Source of the DNA: Bretschneidera sinensis | Lineage: Eukaryota > Streptophyta > Magnoliopsida > Brassicales > Akaniaceae | Reading direction: 5' to 3' | Length of the DNA: 64,000 nt | Assembly: GCA_023935145.1 (NCBI GenBank) | Contig: CM043698.1 | Coordinates: forward strand, 80,928,001-80,992,000 | In this document: positions 1 to 11,379 of the stretch, piece after piece | Layout: the number at the start of each line of letters is the position of its first letter | Position numbering within the stretch: position 1 is the first letter of the stretch | Notes under the pieces: generated by a model | Told to the model about the DNA's origin: nothing | Databases searched by the model: none | Seen by the model: only the letters and a program-made list of their open reading frames with translations | Translations under genes and position numbers: made by a program

Positions 1-27
1 ACAGAAACCAATGATCAAGCAGCAAGC

Positions 28-762
28 TTGATGGCTGAGCTAGACAAGGCAGCCCTTTGGCACACTCGCTTGGGACACATGAGCGAAAAGGGCCTGCAAG
101 TGCTTAGCAAGGAAGGTCTACTTGGTGGTGACAAAGTAGAAGAACTGGATTTCTGTAAGAGCTGTGTTTTTGGGCAGCAACATCGGGTCAGCTTCAACAC
201 CGGAGTGCACAAGTCTAAGAGCATTCTTAACTACATTCATGCGGACCTTTGGGGACCAGCAAGGACACCAACACAGGGAGGTAACATTTACTTTCTGTCT
301 TTAATTGATGATTATTCAAGAAAAGTATGGGTTTATTTGGTTAAGAATAAATTAGATGCCTTGAATAAATTAGTGGTGTGGAAAGAGCTGGTTGAGACTC
401 AAATGGGTAGAGTAGTTAAGAGGATAAGAACCGATAATGGCTTAGAAATTTTTAACCAAGAACTTGATCAATTCTGTAGGTTAAATGGCATTCTAAGACA
501 TAGGACGGTTGTGGAAACTCCTCAGCAAAATGGAGTTGCTGAGTTGATGAATAAGACCCTTATGGAAAAGGTTAGGTGCATGTTAGATGGATCCGGGTTA
601 CCAAAATATTTTTCGGGAGAAGCTGTAGCTACAGCTGCATATTTGATTAATAGATCACCCTCTAGGATTGTGTTCCAAAAGACTCCCATGGAGATGTGGA
701 GTGGAAAACCCCCTGAGTTAGACAACCGTAGGACTTTTGGGTGTGCTGCATATGCACTCTAA
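28..762 (+). pseudogene. Copia-1 pol remnant: GAG-pre-integrase and integrase core
   Basis: This 244-codon open segment is the middle of a Ty1/Copia polyprotein. It starts with the GAG-pre-integrase signature (WHTRLGHMSEKGL near residue 12) and a CxxC pair (CKSC). The integrase core follows, with all three catalytic acidic residues visible: D in HADLWGP, D in RTDNG, and E in NGVAE, with 35 residues between the last two. Integrase joins retrotransposon cDNA to host DNA in the nucleus. The wording resembles the Tork/TNT1 lineage. The frame is lost near 745-762, where coding continues in the next frame, so the polyprotein is broken. The 5' LTR, gag and protease lie left of the window or are missing. 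Whether position 1 is mid-element or a break cannot be told. Confidence 0.9.
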
Positions 763-1477
763 AAGGAGGATAAGCTTAGCCCAGGATCTAGAAAATGTGT
801 TTTTAGGATATGGGGAAGGGGCTAAGGGGTACAGGTTGTGGTCCTTAGAAAAAAAAGGATTTAAACTCATAATAAGTAGGGATGTTGTCTTTAATGAATT
901 ATTATTTCCCTACTTGGAGAAAACTAACCCTGCAGGGGCTAGTGAGCAAACCAATTCAGAAATTGTTGAGCATAGCATCAAGGGAGATTCTGTTCAGGTA
1001 GAGCAAAGGAGCCAAGAGGGTTCGGACCAGGTAGAGCCCTTGGATGATTGCCAAGCTCAAGAAACTCAAGAAGAGGCTGAACAAGAAGAGGATGCTGCAG
1101 CAAGTCAGAAGGACTTTCAACTCATAAGAGACCGGGAAAGAAGGCTGGTCAGACCACCTTCAAGATGTGGGTTTGCGGATGCTGCGGATGCAGCAGCTCC
1201 TTGGACAGAAGGAGAGATGAGTGAACAAGAAACTTACACAGTGGTCATGGAGTATAAGGATTCGTCAAAGTGGCAGCTAGCTATGGAGGAAGAAATGGAT
1301 TCTTTGAGGAAGAACAACTTCTGGGAATTGGTGAAAATTCCAGGAAATCAGAAATTTGTGGAATGTAAGTGCACTTACAAGATCAAAGAAGGGTGCCCTC
1401 CAAGAGATGAAGTTCGGAATATGGCTAGGCTGGTGGCGAATGGTTTCACAAGAAGAGAAGACATAGGTTTCACATAA
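737..1477 (+). pseudogene. Copia-1 pol remnant: integrase C-terminal part and start of reverse transcriptase
   Basis: This segment continues the preceding one after a frameshift. It first shows the integrase C-terminal signature (FLGYGEGAKGYRLW, then FKLIISRDVVFNE). An acidic, Q/E-rich linker follows, then the first blocks of the Copia reverse transcriptase (WQLAMEEEMDSL, NFWELV, ARLVANGFTRRE). It ends at a TAA where the family normally has Glu (FTETFSP becomes FT-stop-TFSP). The same frame continues directly after the stop into the next entry, so this is a single nonsense change. The fingers of the reverse transcriptase are present but the palm is not. Confidence 0.88.
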
Positions 1478-2137
1478 ACTTTCTCACCTGGACACAAGGT
1501 GGAGAAGATGGTGAGTATCATCACCTATGTTATTGATGGGTTGTTAGTTTGGAACAGCAGGAAGAGGATGGAAAGGTTTACATCTCAACTTAGTGAGGAG
1601 TTTGAGAGGAAGGATCTCAGCCTTGCACAAAAGATCCTTGGGATGAGAATCATCCAAGAAAAAGAGAGAAGCCGGTTGAGGGTTTCTTGGGCAATGGGTG
1701 TTCTCAGCAAAATTGTGAGTAATCCCGGAAAAGAGCATTGGCTTGGGATGAAGTGGTTACTGAGGAATAAGGAGACTCAGTGGCAGCCAATGGTAGCACT
1801 CAAACCAACCGGGGCATAATGCGTAGCAGCTATGGAAGCCATAAAGGAGGTTGTGGGGTGCAAAGGGTTGTTGGACGAGTGGGAGGTCCTAAAAGAGCAA
1901 GTTGTGGTATCTTTGGATAGCCAAAGTGTGGAGTACTTGTGGAGGAATCCGGTGTTCCATGAGGGGACAGAGCATATGGATGTTTGGTATCATTACATTC
2001 TGGAAAATGGTACGAAAGGATGCATTCATGTTGACAAGAAGACCACGGAGAAAAGTCCTGTAGATTTAGGCACCAAGGTTCTACCTCTAAGAAGGTCCAA
2101 TCATTGCCTTGGACTTCTTAGGAATGGAGTTGGTTAA
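1478..2137 (+). pseudogene. Copia-1 pol remnant: deleted reverse transcriptase end and RNase H
   Basis: After the TFSPG block the sequence jumps to the region around the catalytic loop. The usual YVDD appears as YVID, so a metal-binding Asp is lost, and most of the palm is deleted between them. PGKEHWLGMKWLLR and then RNase H-type Copia text follow in another frame (EAIKEVVGCKGLL, DSQS, FHEGTEHMDV, and the terminal NHCLGLLRNGVG). Copia-2 on the other strand ends in nearly the same words (NHCLGLHRIGVG), so the two are one family. The remnant stops at 2137, and a purine-rich tract next to the LTR begins about 65 bases later. Confidence 0.88.
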
Positions 2138-2220
2138 TTGGTAACTCAATATAAGTTTGGATCCCAAAGCTTTCTGCATAATGGTTCAGGTTTTTTGAAC
2201 ACTTAGACAAAGGTAGAGAT

Positions 2221-3026
2221 TGTTGTTATTTGTCTAAGTTTCAAACATGTCCAAACATGGTCTAAGTTTGGTTAATGTCCAAACCAATTGTGGGATATCA
2301 AAGTTCAGCAAGTTATAAGGTTGAACACATGTGTGTGCTTCAATTTTGAGCATGGGAAGGTCAGACGCACTGCTGTGAAAGTTTCTGCCCACAGGTAGGA
2401 GGTGTGCGCACAGCATCAGGAGGCTGCAGCATCAGGTCACGCCGCAGCACACAGCATCACTTGGAGAGTGATGTAAGGCTGAGATTAAAGGAAGAACGTG
2501 ATCAAAGGGAGGATAATGACTCACAAGAATGTCCAAGAATTAAGAGGCTATAAAAGGGGTTCTCAAGGCCTCATTTCATAAGATAATACAAGATACAAAA
2601 ACACACATACAAGAGAGTTTTGTGACATTGTGAGATCATTGTAAACACTAAGAGAGAACTGTTTAGAGAGACATAAACACAAGAGGGACTCTTGTAGTGA
2701 GGCTGGTTGTAATTAGATAGAGAGAGAGTCTAGATTAGATTAGAGAACATTGTTGAGTTCTCATCTTCTTCCTTCTCTTCTTGTTTCTTCAAGAACTTGG
2801 ATTCTTGAAGGGGATTGCTGTAACTTTGTAAGAACCATTAAGAGTTCGGAGGAACTCACGGGGACATAGGCACATTGCCGAACCTCGACAACAAATTACT
2901 TGTCTTCTTTCTTTCTTTGATTTTCTGTTCTTGAGTTAGATTACTGAAATTCTTTCTACAAGTCATTCAAGACTTGGGTGTTTGGAAGATCACCACCTGG
3001 GCATCTTGTCAAGGTGATTTCCAACA
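2221..3026 (+). repeat. 3' LTR of Copia-1
   Basis: The LTR begins TGTTGTTATTTGTCTAAG directly after a polypurine tract (aaaggtagagat, ending at 2220) and ends ...GATTTCCAACA. The same ends occur in Copia-2 and in the solo LTR at 28688-29620. A TATA box (ctataaaaggg, about 2549) precedes the likely transcript start. The five bases after it (GGGAT) are the presumed TSD, but the left copy lies outside the window. The sequence after them aligns with REP-A. Confidence 0.85.
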
Positions 3027-3036
3027 GGGATGATCC

Positions 3037-4333
3037 TGATTATGCCCAAAACATAATGCAGTAGTTGTAGTACAATTTTGGGGTGTCGATTCCACAAGGA
3101 AACAAGTTAATTACAAAAGAAGGTATAAATTTGAACACAAACGATGAAAGATTGACTGAAAGAATCTGAATTGTTGATTTTATGAAAATTGTGTGAATGA
3201 TTGAATAATATAATAAAGAAACGACAAGGTTCCGGAAATCCTCCCTAGGTTCGTTGCTCTAATCCTAACTTGATTAAGTTGTTTTTATCTCGATCGCAAG
3301 TTTCACATCCCAAACAGGAAATCGGCAAATATTCAATTAAAGTGCATTTATAAACCCTAATGTGATTGCTATGAATTATTCTTTACTTTCAAGCACACAT
3401 GACCTAACTTATAAATTATCAAAAGACGATGATATATCTAAATGACAATACCGCAGCAATGGAAAAATCTATAAAAGAGATCTACCGGACTCAATCACAC
3501 CCAAACAGATACACATAAGAAGAGCATGACTAGACTTATATGGAAAAGAAGCATGCAATCACCGGACTAATAAAATAATCTACTAATTAAATTAAAGAAT
3601 AAAACATAACGATGTTTAATAAGAATAATACCAACTACAACTGAATCAAAATAAAGGAAAATAAGAACAACTACACCTAGGGATTCATCCCTTCGTCTTG
3701 CTTGGTGAGACTAGCTGGCCATGGGGCTCATGCTTCCTTGAGTTGCCTCCAGCCTCTCAACAATCATCCTCAGCTTGCCCTCCAATTTTATACTTCGGAT
3801 TGCTCCTAAAAGCCCTTTGGATTGCTCCTAAAGGCCCTCTAGAGTCATTCTCTGATGATTTCAAATGAGTTCCGATTTATTGATTGATGCCAAAAGCTGA
3901 AGTGGATGAGGGTTTTTACAGGGCAACTCCCGGAGTACTATGTGTTTTCTAACCGATGTGGGATGTTTCCCGAGTGCACTCGATCGTAGCCTTATTGCAC
4001 TCGATCGCATGTGCGCTCGATCGCAGTTGCGCTGCAGCGTACTTCTTGGTCGATGTGGGATGTGCGCTCGATCGCACTGCTTGTGCACTCGATCGCAATA
4101 CAGGCAGCAGTCCATCTTGTCTTTCCAGAAGCATGGGATCTTGGCCTTTTAAGCAACGATCGCTTCTTTTTCTCTTTTAGACTCAAAGTACCTGAAAATT
4201 GCACTGAAATATGTCAGTGGTCTAATAATATTACTTTAGAGTTATTAACACATAAAAGCGCAATAAAGACTGAGATCAATCCTAAAATACTAACAATTAA
4301 CCACTGTTGAGAAGCATTTTATGACTCTTATCA
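3037..4333 (-). repeat. 3' LTR of the gag-only Athila-like element
   Basis: It matches the LTR at 7912-9143 over its length, with TG...CA ends (its outer end reads TGATTATGCCC in plus orientation). It contains five copies of a CTCGATCG-centred box at about 3970-4110, two of them beside a gatgtgggatgt motif. The internal end is followed by a purine-rich tract on the minus strand (AGTTAGGGGTTG, 4334-4345). Confidence 0.88.
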
Positions 4334-5970
4334 CAACCCCTAACTAGCTTATTGCTAGTCTCTAGCAATTCAAGCGAAAACAAGAGATGAATTCTACGGT
4401 GGGAATCAAAATAAATGAAAAGCAATATTAGTGTTAACCAAGAGTAATTCGCATTTTGTCTCAAAAATTGCACATAACACACGGCACAAAGAATCATTAA
4501 ATTTCACCCAAATCCAAAAGTAATCCAAACATCAATCTTAAAATCGTTATTGACTCTTACCATCCATCTTACCACAATCTATTAATCCAAACACCCGGAT
4601 GATTTTATGCATAACATTCATGAATACAAATCTTGGCCTCTAAAAACATAATAAATTGCGTGACATCAATCACAAAAACAAGCTCCATATGCTTACATTT
4701 CAAACCACTCTCCACTATTGTAGAAAAATCGCATTACATTGGATCAAAAGGTTTTTAATAAGCCTGTAACGTTAGGCTAAGGTAAAGGCTAAGGAAGAAT
4801 GGGAAGGATTCACAAGTAAAAGAACTCAATCTCTTAGCTTTAAACACAATCACTTTAAGCACTTGATAACATTTACTTCAATACCAACTCTTCAACCATT
4901 TTTCGAGCATTTCTTTCAACAAATCACCATTTTTTCTTTTCTTTTTCTTTCTTTCTTATTTCTTTGCCATAATTCATTTTTTTTTTATTTTGGCACATAA
5001 CCATTCACCTCCTTTTTCATTTTTTTTTCTTTTCTTTTCCACAACCCCCAACTTATCTCATTTAATGTACTTGGGTTGTGGTAGTGATATTTTTTTTCAT
5101 ATTTCCACCCTTACTCCTTTTAAGTGCTTCTCACAACATGTGTATAACTAAGTTCTTTTAAAAGAAAGGTAAGGATAAAATATTTTTAGGCTTATAAAGG
5201 TAAGTAAATGGTTTATCGAAAGAAACAAGGCTCAATTTTTCTTTTCAAGAAAAATGCTCAAATAGGTGACTAGTGATAAATATAGTAATGGTAGGTTTGA
5301 AAGGCTCAAACGGTTCAAAAATGACCTATATCATATCCTAAGTAGTGTGCATTCTAGGAATTAGCCTCAAGTGGTTATCAAGAAAGTTCTAGAGCTTGTC
5401 GAGACCGCAAAAATATTCATAAAACAATCACACATAAAATTTCTCTAAATGTTTAAGACTAATCATACAATCTTACCACAAACTAGAGTCTCTAACCAAA
5501 TGAAGATTGATGCTTAAATTAATTTCAAACCAAAGCAAGATTTAACTTCTTCTACATGCTATTTGCTATCTCAATTAAGTTTATATCATTGACATGTAAA
5601 TTGACTCTAAGGCTAACACAAAGTCTGCTAAACAAAAACAAAGATGACACCAAGCAGTTCAATGATATGCAATAAGAAATGTATATCTTCCACCCCCAAC
5701 TTAAGATAAGCATTGCCCTCAATGAAAAAAAGCAAAAGTTAAGGAAATTCTCTTTTTAACCAATGGTGCATGGAGTTGAAAGCTGTGCATGATCATTTGA
5801 ACTGCTTCATTTATTTGTCCCTGAAAAATAAATACTAAAGTAAAACTTAAAAACAACAAATAAAATAATAATGAACAAGAAAAAGAAATATGAAAAATAG
5901 TAAAAGTAAAAGGATATGTTGTGGGTTGCCTCCCGTAAGCCCTAAGTTTTACGTCTTCAGCTAGAAACTT
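4334..5970 (-). other. 3' noncoding region of the gag-only Athila-like element
   Basis: Between gag and the 3' LTR are about 1.6 kb with no coding signal. On the plus strand it holds long T-rich stretches (4935-5100). There are at least two extra polypurine-like tracts besides the one at the LTR (ccccaacttat near 5046, cacccccaacttaag near 5692). Long noncoding 3' regions with repeated polypurine tracts are known in Athila elements. The pol genes would normally lie between gag and this region; they are absent. Confidence 0.7.
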
Positions 5971-7719
5971 TTATTCCCTCCTTGAAAAACATGAGTTGGA
6001 TGCACCAGCCACTGCTTTATTGCTAAATTTGGTGCTTGTATGTTTTTGAGAGGCCTCAAGGATGTCATCAGTAACACCCGCAGATTCAGGCTCAATATAT
6101 GCTCTTGTGAAGCCATGAGTCAGGGCGGACTCCAATGGATTAAGGTGCTGGACCTTTTCCATGAATGAGTCCATCATGTATGCTTGGTGGCTTTCGTCCA
6201 CATCCTCTGATTTTTTCGTTGTTGGGATGTGTAATAACTTACCACTTACTGTCTCAATAGCATTCACATCCTTCACATTCTGTTGCACCAGGTGCTGACC
6301 ATGAGATGTGCACTGAGCTTGAGAAGGGAACTTACCTCGCTCAGTCACACTCAAGTAGCTCATTAACTTGGACACTTGGCTCTTTATCTCTTTATGTTCT
6401 TCAACAACCTGCATAATTAAAGATTCAAGGCTTTGATTAGTCTTCCCCTGTTCTTCAATAAAAGTTTGTAAAGTGTCTTCTAAAGAACTCTTAGAAGACA
6501 TGGGTGCATGATATGGTTCATGATAAGGTGCAGAGGGTTGTGCAAGCTGCTGGTTTTCAAACTTCCAACTGAAATTTGGGTGATTTCGCCATCCCGGATT
6601 ATAGGTATTAGAGAAAGGTGTCAAAGGCTTCTTGTACATGCCTAAGGCATTACATTGTTCCTTATACATCCCTCTCATATCAGCAAATGTGGGACACTCT
6701 TGGGCGAGATGATCTACCCCGCCACACACAAAACATAGTTCAAAAGATTTTGCATGATTAACCACGTGTGTTGGCTTTGAACTTTTAGTCTTTAATACCT
6801 TTAGTTCCCTAGTGAGCATCTCGACCTTGGCCTTAAGGTAATCCTCTTCCCTAAGATGGTAAATTCCACCACCATTTGGGTTCTTTATAGGTCATAACCT
6901 ATTTGTGCTCTTAGTAGCACTAGGTCCAGTCCAAGTGTGAGCTTTTTCAGCAAGCTCATTGAGGTACTCTATGACCTCATCAGGATCTTTCTCCAAGAAC
7001 CCACCATTACACATCATCTCTACGAATTGGCGCTCTCTATATGTAAGTCTCTCATAAAAATAGCTTACCAAGCGCCAACTCTCATACCCATGGTGAGGGC
7101 ACATACTCAATAACTCCTTAAATCTCTCCCAAGACTGATATAAGGTCTTACTATCCTTTTGTGCAAAGGTGAAGATTTGCCTTTTTAAAGCGTTGGTCTT
7201 ATATTGGAGAAAATATTTATTAAAGAAAGCCCGAGTCATCTCAGTCCATGACCTAATAGATCGTGGTCTTAGTGAGTATAGCCAACTCTTAGCTCTATCC
7301 TTCAAAGCGAAAAGAAAGAACTTAAGCCTTACAATGTCATCGGTTTCATCTTGACTATGAAAAGTCGCGACTACTTCCTCAAACTCTCTAATGTGCACAT
7401 ATGGGTTTTCATTATCCGAGCCATAAAATATAGGGAGTAATTGAATCAACCCTGGTTTAAGATCTAATTGGTGAGTATTGGTTGGAAACATGATGCATGA
7501 TGGTGTGGCTATGCGTGTAGGGTGGAGGTAATCCTGAAGTGTCCTAGCAACATTCTCATAAAGGTTATCGGCCATGTTAACAAAATCCTCTAAATTCTCA
7601 CTTGGGTTTCCACTATTGGTTGACCTAGGCGAGGTTTCACTATCAGACTCGGAAGAAGAGGGTAATTCTAGTTCGGGTCCTCTATTGAATCTACCTCGCA
7701 AATCTCTCGGTCTAAGCAT
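5971..7719 (-). pseudogene. gag of the Athila-like element, one nonsense codon
   Basis: This is a Gypsy gag polyprotein that would form the virus-like particle. The N-terminal 275 codons (7719-6892) hold the Retrotrans_gag fold, with text such as LKFFLFALKDRAKSWLYSL and SWTEMTRAFFNKYF. After one in-frame TGA (6889-6891) the same frame stays open for about 307 more codons to 5971. That part holds a zinc knuckle CFVCGGVDHLAQEC (CX2CX4HX4C) and the Athila-type block TYNPGWRNHPNFSW. The TGA fits a C-to-T change of an Arg codon. The start ATG at 7719 lies about 170 bases after the primer-binding site. Apart from this stop the frame is intact over about 1.7 kb, so the insertion is fairly young or was recently active. 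Translation would give a truncated Gag unless the stop is read through. Confidence 0.87.
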
Positions 7720-7888
7720 ACACCAAATGAATCAGAGGGGAAATAAATAAAACAAAATAAATAAGAAAATCAAAACTAAGGTAAAGGAACAATATTACCG
7801 TATTTACAAACCGCTGAAAAGAAAAATATTTACAATTCTTCTATCATCATGTTAAAAGTTGAAAATTTTCTTTGTATTTAAGTACGTT

Positions 7889-7906
7889 TCCCCAGCAATG
7901 GCGCCA
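7889..7906 (-). other. Primer-binding site, tRNA-Asp type
   Basis: On the minus strand this reads TGGCGCCATTGCTGGGGA, five bases after the 5' LTR end. It is complementary, with small differences, to the 3' end of plant tRNA-Asp, the usual primer of Athila elements. Confidence 0.8.
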
Positions 7907-7911
7907 AAATT

Positions 7912-9143
7912 TGATAACACCCAAAATATAACGCAGTAGTTGTAGTACAGTTTTGGGGTGTCGATTCCACAGGGAAACAAGTTAATTACAAAAGAAAGTG
8001 TAAACTTGAACACAAACGATGAAAGATTGACTGAAAGAATCTGAATTGTTGATTTTATGAAAATTGTGTGAATGATTGAATAATATAATAAAGAAACGAC
8101 AAGGTTCCGAAAATCCTCCCTAGGTTCGTTGCTCTAATCCTAACTTGATTCAGTTCTTTTTATCTCGATTGCAAGTTTCACATCCCAAACAGGCAATCGA
8201 CAAATATTCAATTAAAGCGCATTTATAAACCCTAATGTGATTGCTATGAATTATTCTTTATTTTCAAGCACACATGACCTAACTTATAAATTATCAAAAG
8301 ACAACGATATATCTAAACGACAATACCACAACAATGGACTAATCGATAAAAGAGATCTATCGGACTCAATCACACCCAAACAGATACACATAAGAAGAGC
8401 ATGACTAGAATTATATGGAAAAGAAACATGCAATCACCAGACTAATAAAAGAATCTACTAATTAAATTAAAGAATGTTGATGAAAATAATACCAACTACA
8501 ACTGAATCAAAATAAAGGAAAATAAGAACAACTACACCTAAGGATTCATCCCTTCGCCTTGCTTGGAGAGACTAGCTGGTCATTGGGCTCATGCTTCCTT
8601 GAGTTGCCTCCGACCTCTCAACAATCATCCTCAGCTTGCCCTCCAATTTTATACTTCGGATTCCTCCTAAAGGCCCTTTGGATTGCTCCTAAAGGCCCTC
8701 TAGAATCACTCTCTGATGATTTCAGATGAGCTCCGATTTATTGATTGATGCCAAAAGCTGAAGTGGAGGGGGGTTTTTATAGAGAAACTCCCGGAGTGCT
8801 ATTTGTTTTCTAATTGATGTGGGATGTTGCCTGAGTGCGCTCGATTGCAGCCTTATTGCACTCGATCGCATGTCCGCTCGATCGCACTGCTTGTGCTCTC
8901 GATCGCAGTACAGGCAGCAGTCCATCTTTTCCTTCCAGAAGCATGGGATCTTGGCATTTTAAGCAACAATCGCTTCTTTTTCTCTTTTAAACTCAAAGCA
9001 CCTGAAAATTGCACTGAAATAAGTCAGTGGTCCAATAATATTACATTAGAGTTACTAACACATAAAAGCGTAATAAAGACCGAGATCAATCCTAAAATGC
9101 TAACAATTAACCACTGTTGAGAAGCATTTTATGACTCTCATCA
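7912..9143 (-). repeat. 5' LTR of the gag-only Athila-like element
   Basis: Direct-repeat partner of 3037-4333 with clean TG...CA ends (minus strand TGATGAGAGTC...GTGTTATCA). It has four CTCGATCG-type boxes at about 8836-8910. Compared with the 3' LTR it lacks a stretch of about 40-50 bases containing one more box and one more gatgtgggatgt motif. The outer end is followed by the TSD GATCC. Confidence 0.88.
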
Positions 9144-9148
9144 GATCC

Positions 9149-9668
9149 TCAGAGATCCTTGTGCTTTTATGGACTTAGTGAATGTTGAAGAATGATTTGA
9201 TTGAAGGTTAGAAGACCAAAAAATAAGGGGTGGCAAAAAATGATGAAGAACTCTCATTAGTTCTCTTTTTGTATTTTACTCTGCTCTTTTCTAACTTTTC
9301 TTGAAAACTCTCTTCTCTTTTGCTATATTTCTCTCTTTGGTCTTCCTATTCTTCTCTCTTTTATCTCATTTCTCACTCACTTCTTTCTCTCCAAAATTTC
9401 TCTCTTTTCTCTCTTCTTTGCATTACTTTCCCTTAGTGTTGTGTTGGTGTCTTGTGTTAGCAAAATGGGGGTACTTATAGGAGGAGTAAGGGTTGGCAAA
9501 AGGATTAAAAAAATGTAAAGTATTGGGTGAAAAGAAGGTGCATGGCTGGCAATATAGTGAGGGGGAAAAGCAGTTTCAACTTTTGAGGTGAAAAAGTATT
9601 TCACTTTTGGGGTATAAAGGTGGGGCTAAAGAAGGTGAGGTGTGGTAAATCAAGCAAAATGTGAGTTT
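9149..9668 (-). repeat. REP-A copy 1, left piece (unclassified LTR-like repeat)
   Basis: This stretch aligns with 42445-42910: the same pyrimidine-rich block, tgttgtgtt...cttgtgttagcaaa, then a TATA-like box read on the minus strand (ccTATAAGTA at about 9473-9484). No reading frame is convincing. The layout (TATA box, then a pyrimidine-poor transcribed side) suggests an LTR promoter firing leftward. It is interrupted at 9668 by Copia-2 and resumes at 13406; the REP-A bases left of the Athila-like element are only 3027-3036. Confidence 0.7.
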
Positions 9669-10592
9669 TGTTGGAAATCGCCTTGACAAGATGCCCAGGT
9701 GGTGATCTTCCAAACACCCAAGTGTAGAATGACTTGTAGAAAGAAATACTGCAATCGAAAGCAAGAAAGAAAAGAAGACAAGCGATTTGTTATCGAGGTT
9801 CAGCAATGTTCCTATGTCCCCGTGAGTTCCTCTGAGCTTTCTACACTAAATCAATGGTTCTTTACAATTACAGCAACCCTCTCCAAGAAACCCAAGTTCT
9901 TGAAGAAACCAAGAAGAGAAGAAAGAAGATGATAAGAACTATTACAATGCTCTCTATCTATACTACTCTCTCTTCTTTACAACCAGCCTCTCTACAATGA
10001 GTCCCTCTTGTGTTTTGTACCTTTGCACTCTCACACAATTCTCTCTTGTATTGTGCCTTTTCACTCTTTACAATTGATCCCAAATTATGTCACAATGTTG
10101 TGTTGAGAATGAAGCTAGGTGATCCTTTATATAGTGCACCAACTTCTTGATCAATCTTGAGTGTCATTCTCCACTTTTAGATCTTGATGACCACTCAATC
10201 ATGGCCCTCCATCAATCCTAAGTGGTGCTGTGTGTTTTAACCTTGCATCCACGCACCTAACAAGAGGCTTAACCAAGTTGTATATGTGTGCCTTAGTGTG
10301 CCCCTAGCGCCTAGGCACTGTACAAGGGGCGATGCGGTGCTAGGCAAAGCCCCTCTTTACCTCCTTGCTAGGCGGTGCAGCGCTAGTGAGGGAGAGGTGG
10401 GCGCACACTGATGCTGTCCCTCTCACAGCTGTGCGCACTCTTTTGCCTTGATGAATAGAGGTGTGCACACACACCCAAAATGATGCACACACATGTGTGC
10501 ATCCCTTTAACAAGCTGAAATTTATTCTTCCAACCTTGGTTTAGACTTTAACCATGTTTGAACCATGTTTAAACCTTAGACGAATACCAATA
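9669..10592 (-). repeat. 3' LTR of Copia-2
   Basis: In plus orientation it begins TGTTGGAAATCGCC and ends ATACCAATA, where the expected CA end is changed to TA. It shares all landmarks with the 5' LTR (12539-13405) and with the solo LTR at 28688. A TATA-like ctatataaagg is read on the minus strand near 10120-10135. Short palindromes built on gcacacatgtgtgc (about 10487-10500) and gtgtgcacac (10461-10470) lie near the outer U3 end. Confidence 0.85.
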
Positions 10593-10672
10593 ATCTCTAC
10601 CTTTGTCTAAGTGTTTAAACCCGAACCATTATGCAGAGAGCTTCAGGATCCAAACTCGTCTTGAATCACCAA

Positions 10673-11379
10673 TTAACCGACTCCAATCCTATGTAGTCCA
10701 AGACAATGATTGAACTTACTTAGATGTAGGACTTTAGTATCTAAATCCGCATGATTGTCTTCCGTGGCTACCTTGTCCACATGGATGCATAATTTCGTAA
10801 CATTTTCCCGAATGAAATGATACTGAACATCCATGTGCTTTGTCCTCTCATGGAACACCGAATTCTTACATAAGTGCAATGCACTTTGACTATCCGAAAA
10901 CACCACAATCTGCTCCTCCAGTACCTTCAACTCTTCCAGCAACCCTTTGCACCACATAGCCTCATTAATGGCCTCTGTAGTCGCTATATACTCAGCCTCG
11001 GTTGTTGAGAGTGCTACTATGGCTGCAACTGAGCCTTCTAACTTACACAACATCCGTTTAAGCTGAAGAAGTAGGAGATAATCGATCTCCTTTTATCCCG
11101 GTTTGCTCCATAGTCCGAATCCGTAAAACCCTCAAGGCAAATGGACTTACCCTTCTTCTCATAAACCACCCCTACTTCTGGGCTTCCCTTCAAGTACCTC
11201 AGCAACCACTTCATCCCAAGCCAATTCTTCTTTCCAGGATTACTCATAAACCTACTGAGGACACTCATTGCATGAGAAATGTCAAGTCTAATGCTTTCCA
11301 TGGTGAACATAACAGAACCAACACCCCTAGAGTAGGGGACTTTATTCATTTCCTTCTTCTCCGCCTCCGATCTTGTGAG
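10673..11379 (-). pseudogene. Copia-2 reverse transcriptase end and RNase H
   Basis: The minus-strand open segment 11349-11038 reads the last part of Copia reverse transcriptase (NKVPYSRGVGSVMF, VLSRFMSNPGKKNWLGMKW) and the start of RNase H (LEGFTDSDYGANRDKRRS). The next segment, 11053-10673, holds the rest of RNase H (STTEAEYIATTEA, then FSDSQSALHLCKN). It ends in the same words as Copia-1. A frameshift near 11040-11050 separates the two. RNase H acidic residues are visible (D of TDSDY, E of TEAEY, D of SDSQS). The catalytic palm of the polymerase is absent. Confidence 0.87.

Larger units (their letters stand above)
3037..9143 (-). mobile_element. Gag-only Athila-like Gypsy retrotransposon, complete with both LTRs
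   Basis: Two LTRs (3037-4333 and 7912-9143) in direct orientation enclose a primer-binding site and a gag gene. Perfect five-base TSDs GATCC flank the element at 3032-3036 and 9144-9148. There is no protease, reverse transcriptase or integrase: the end of gag passes straight into the typical Athila 3' noncoding text (tagctgaagacgtaaaactt on the minus strand). It is therefore non-autonomous and would need enzymes from a relative. One nonsense codon interrupts gag. The element lies in REP-A copy 1, immediately beside the Copia-1 insertion. Confidence 0.9.

Noticed and set aside
3861..4310. Overlapping open frames of 60-100 codons on both strands around 3.9-4.3 kb (and again near 8.8-9.1 kb)
   Set aside because: They are produced by the CGATCG-box repeats in the LTR, which avoid stops in several frames.
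10461..10500. Palindromes gtgtgcacac and gcacacatgtgtgc in the Copia LTRs considered as special binding sites
   Set aside because: They lie in simple (CA/TG)-rich sequence where short palindromes arise easily.
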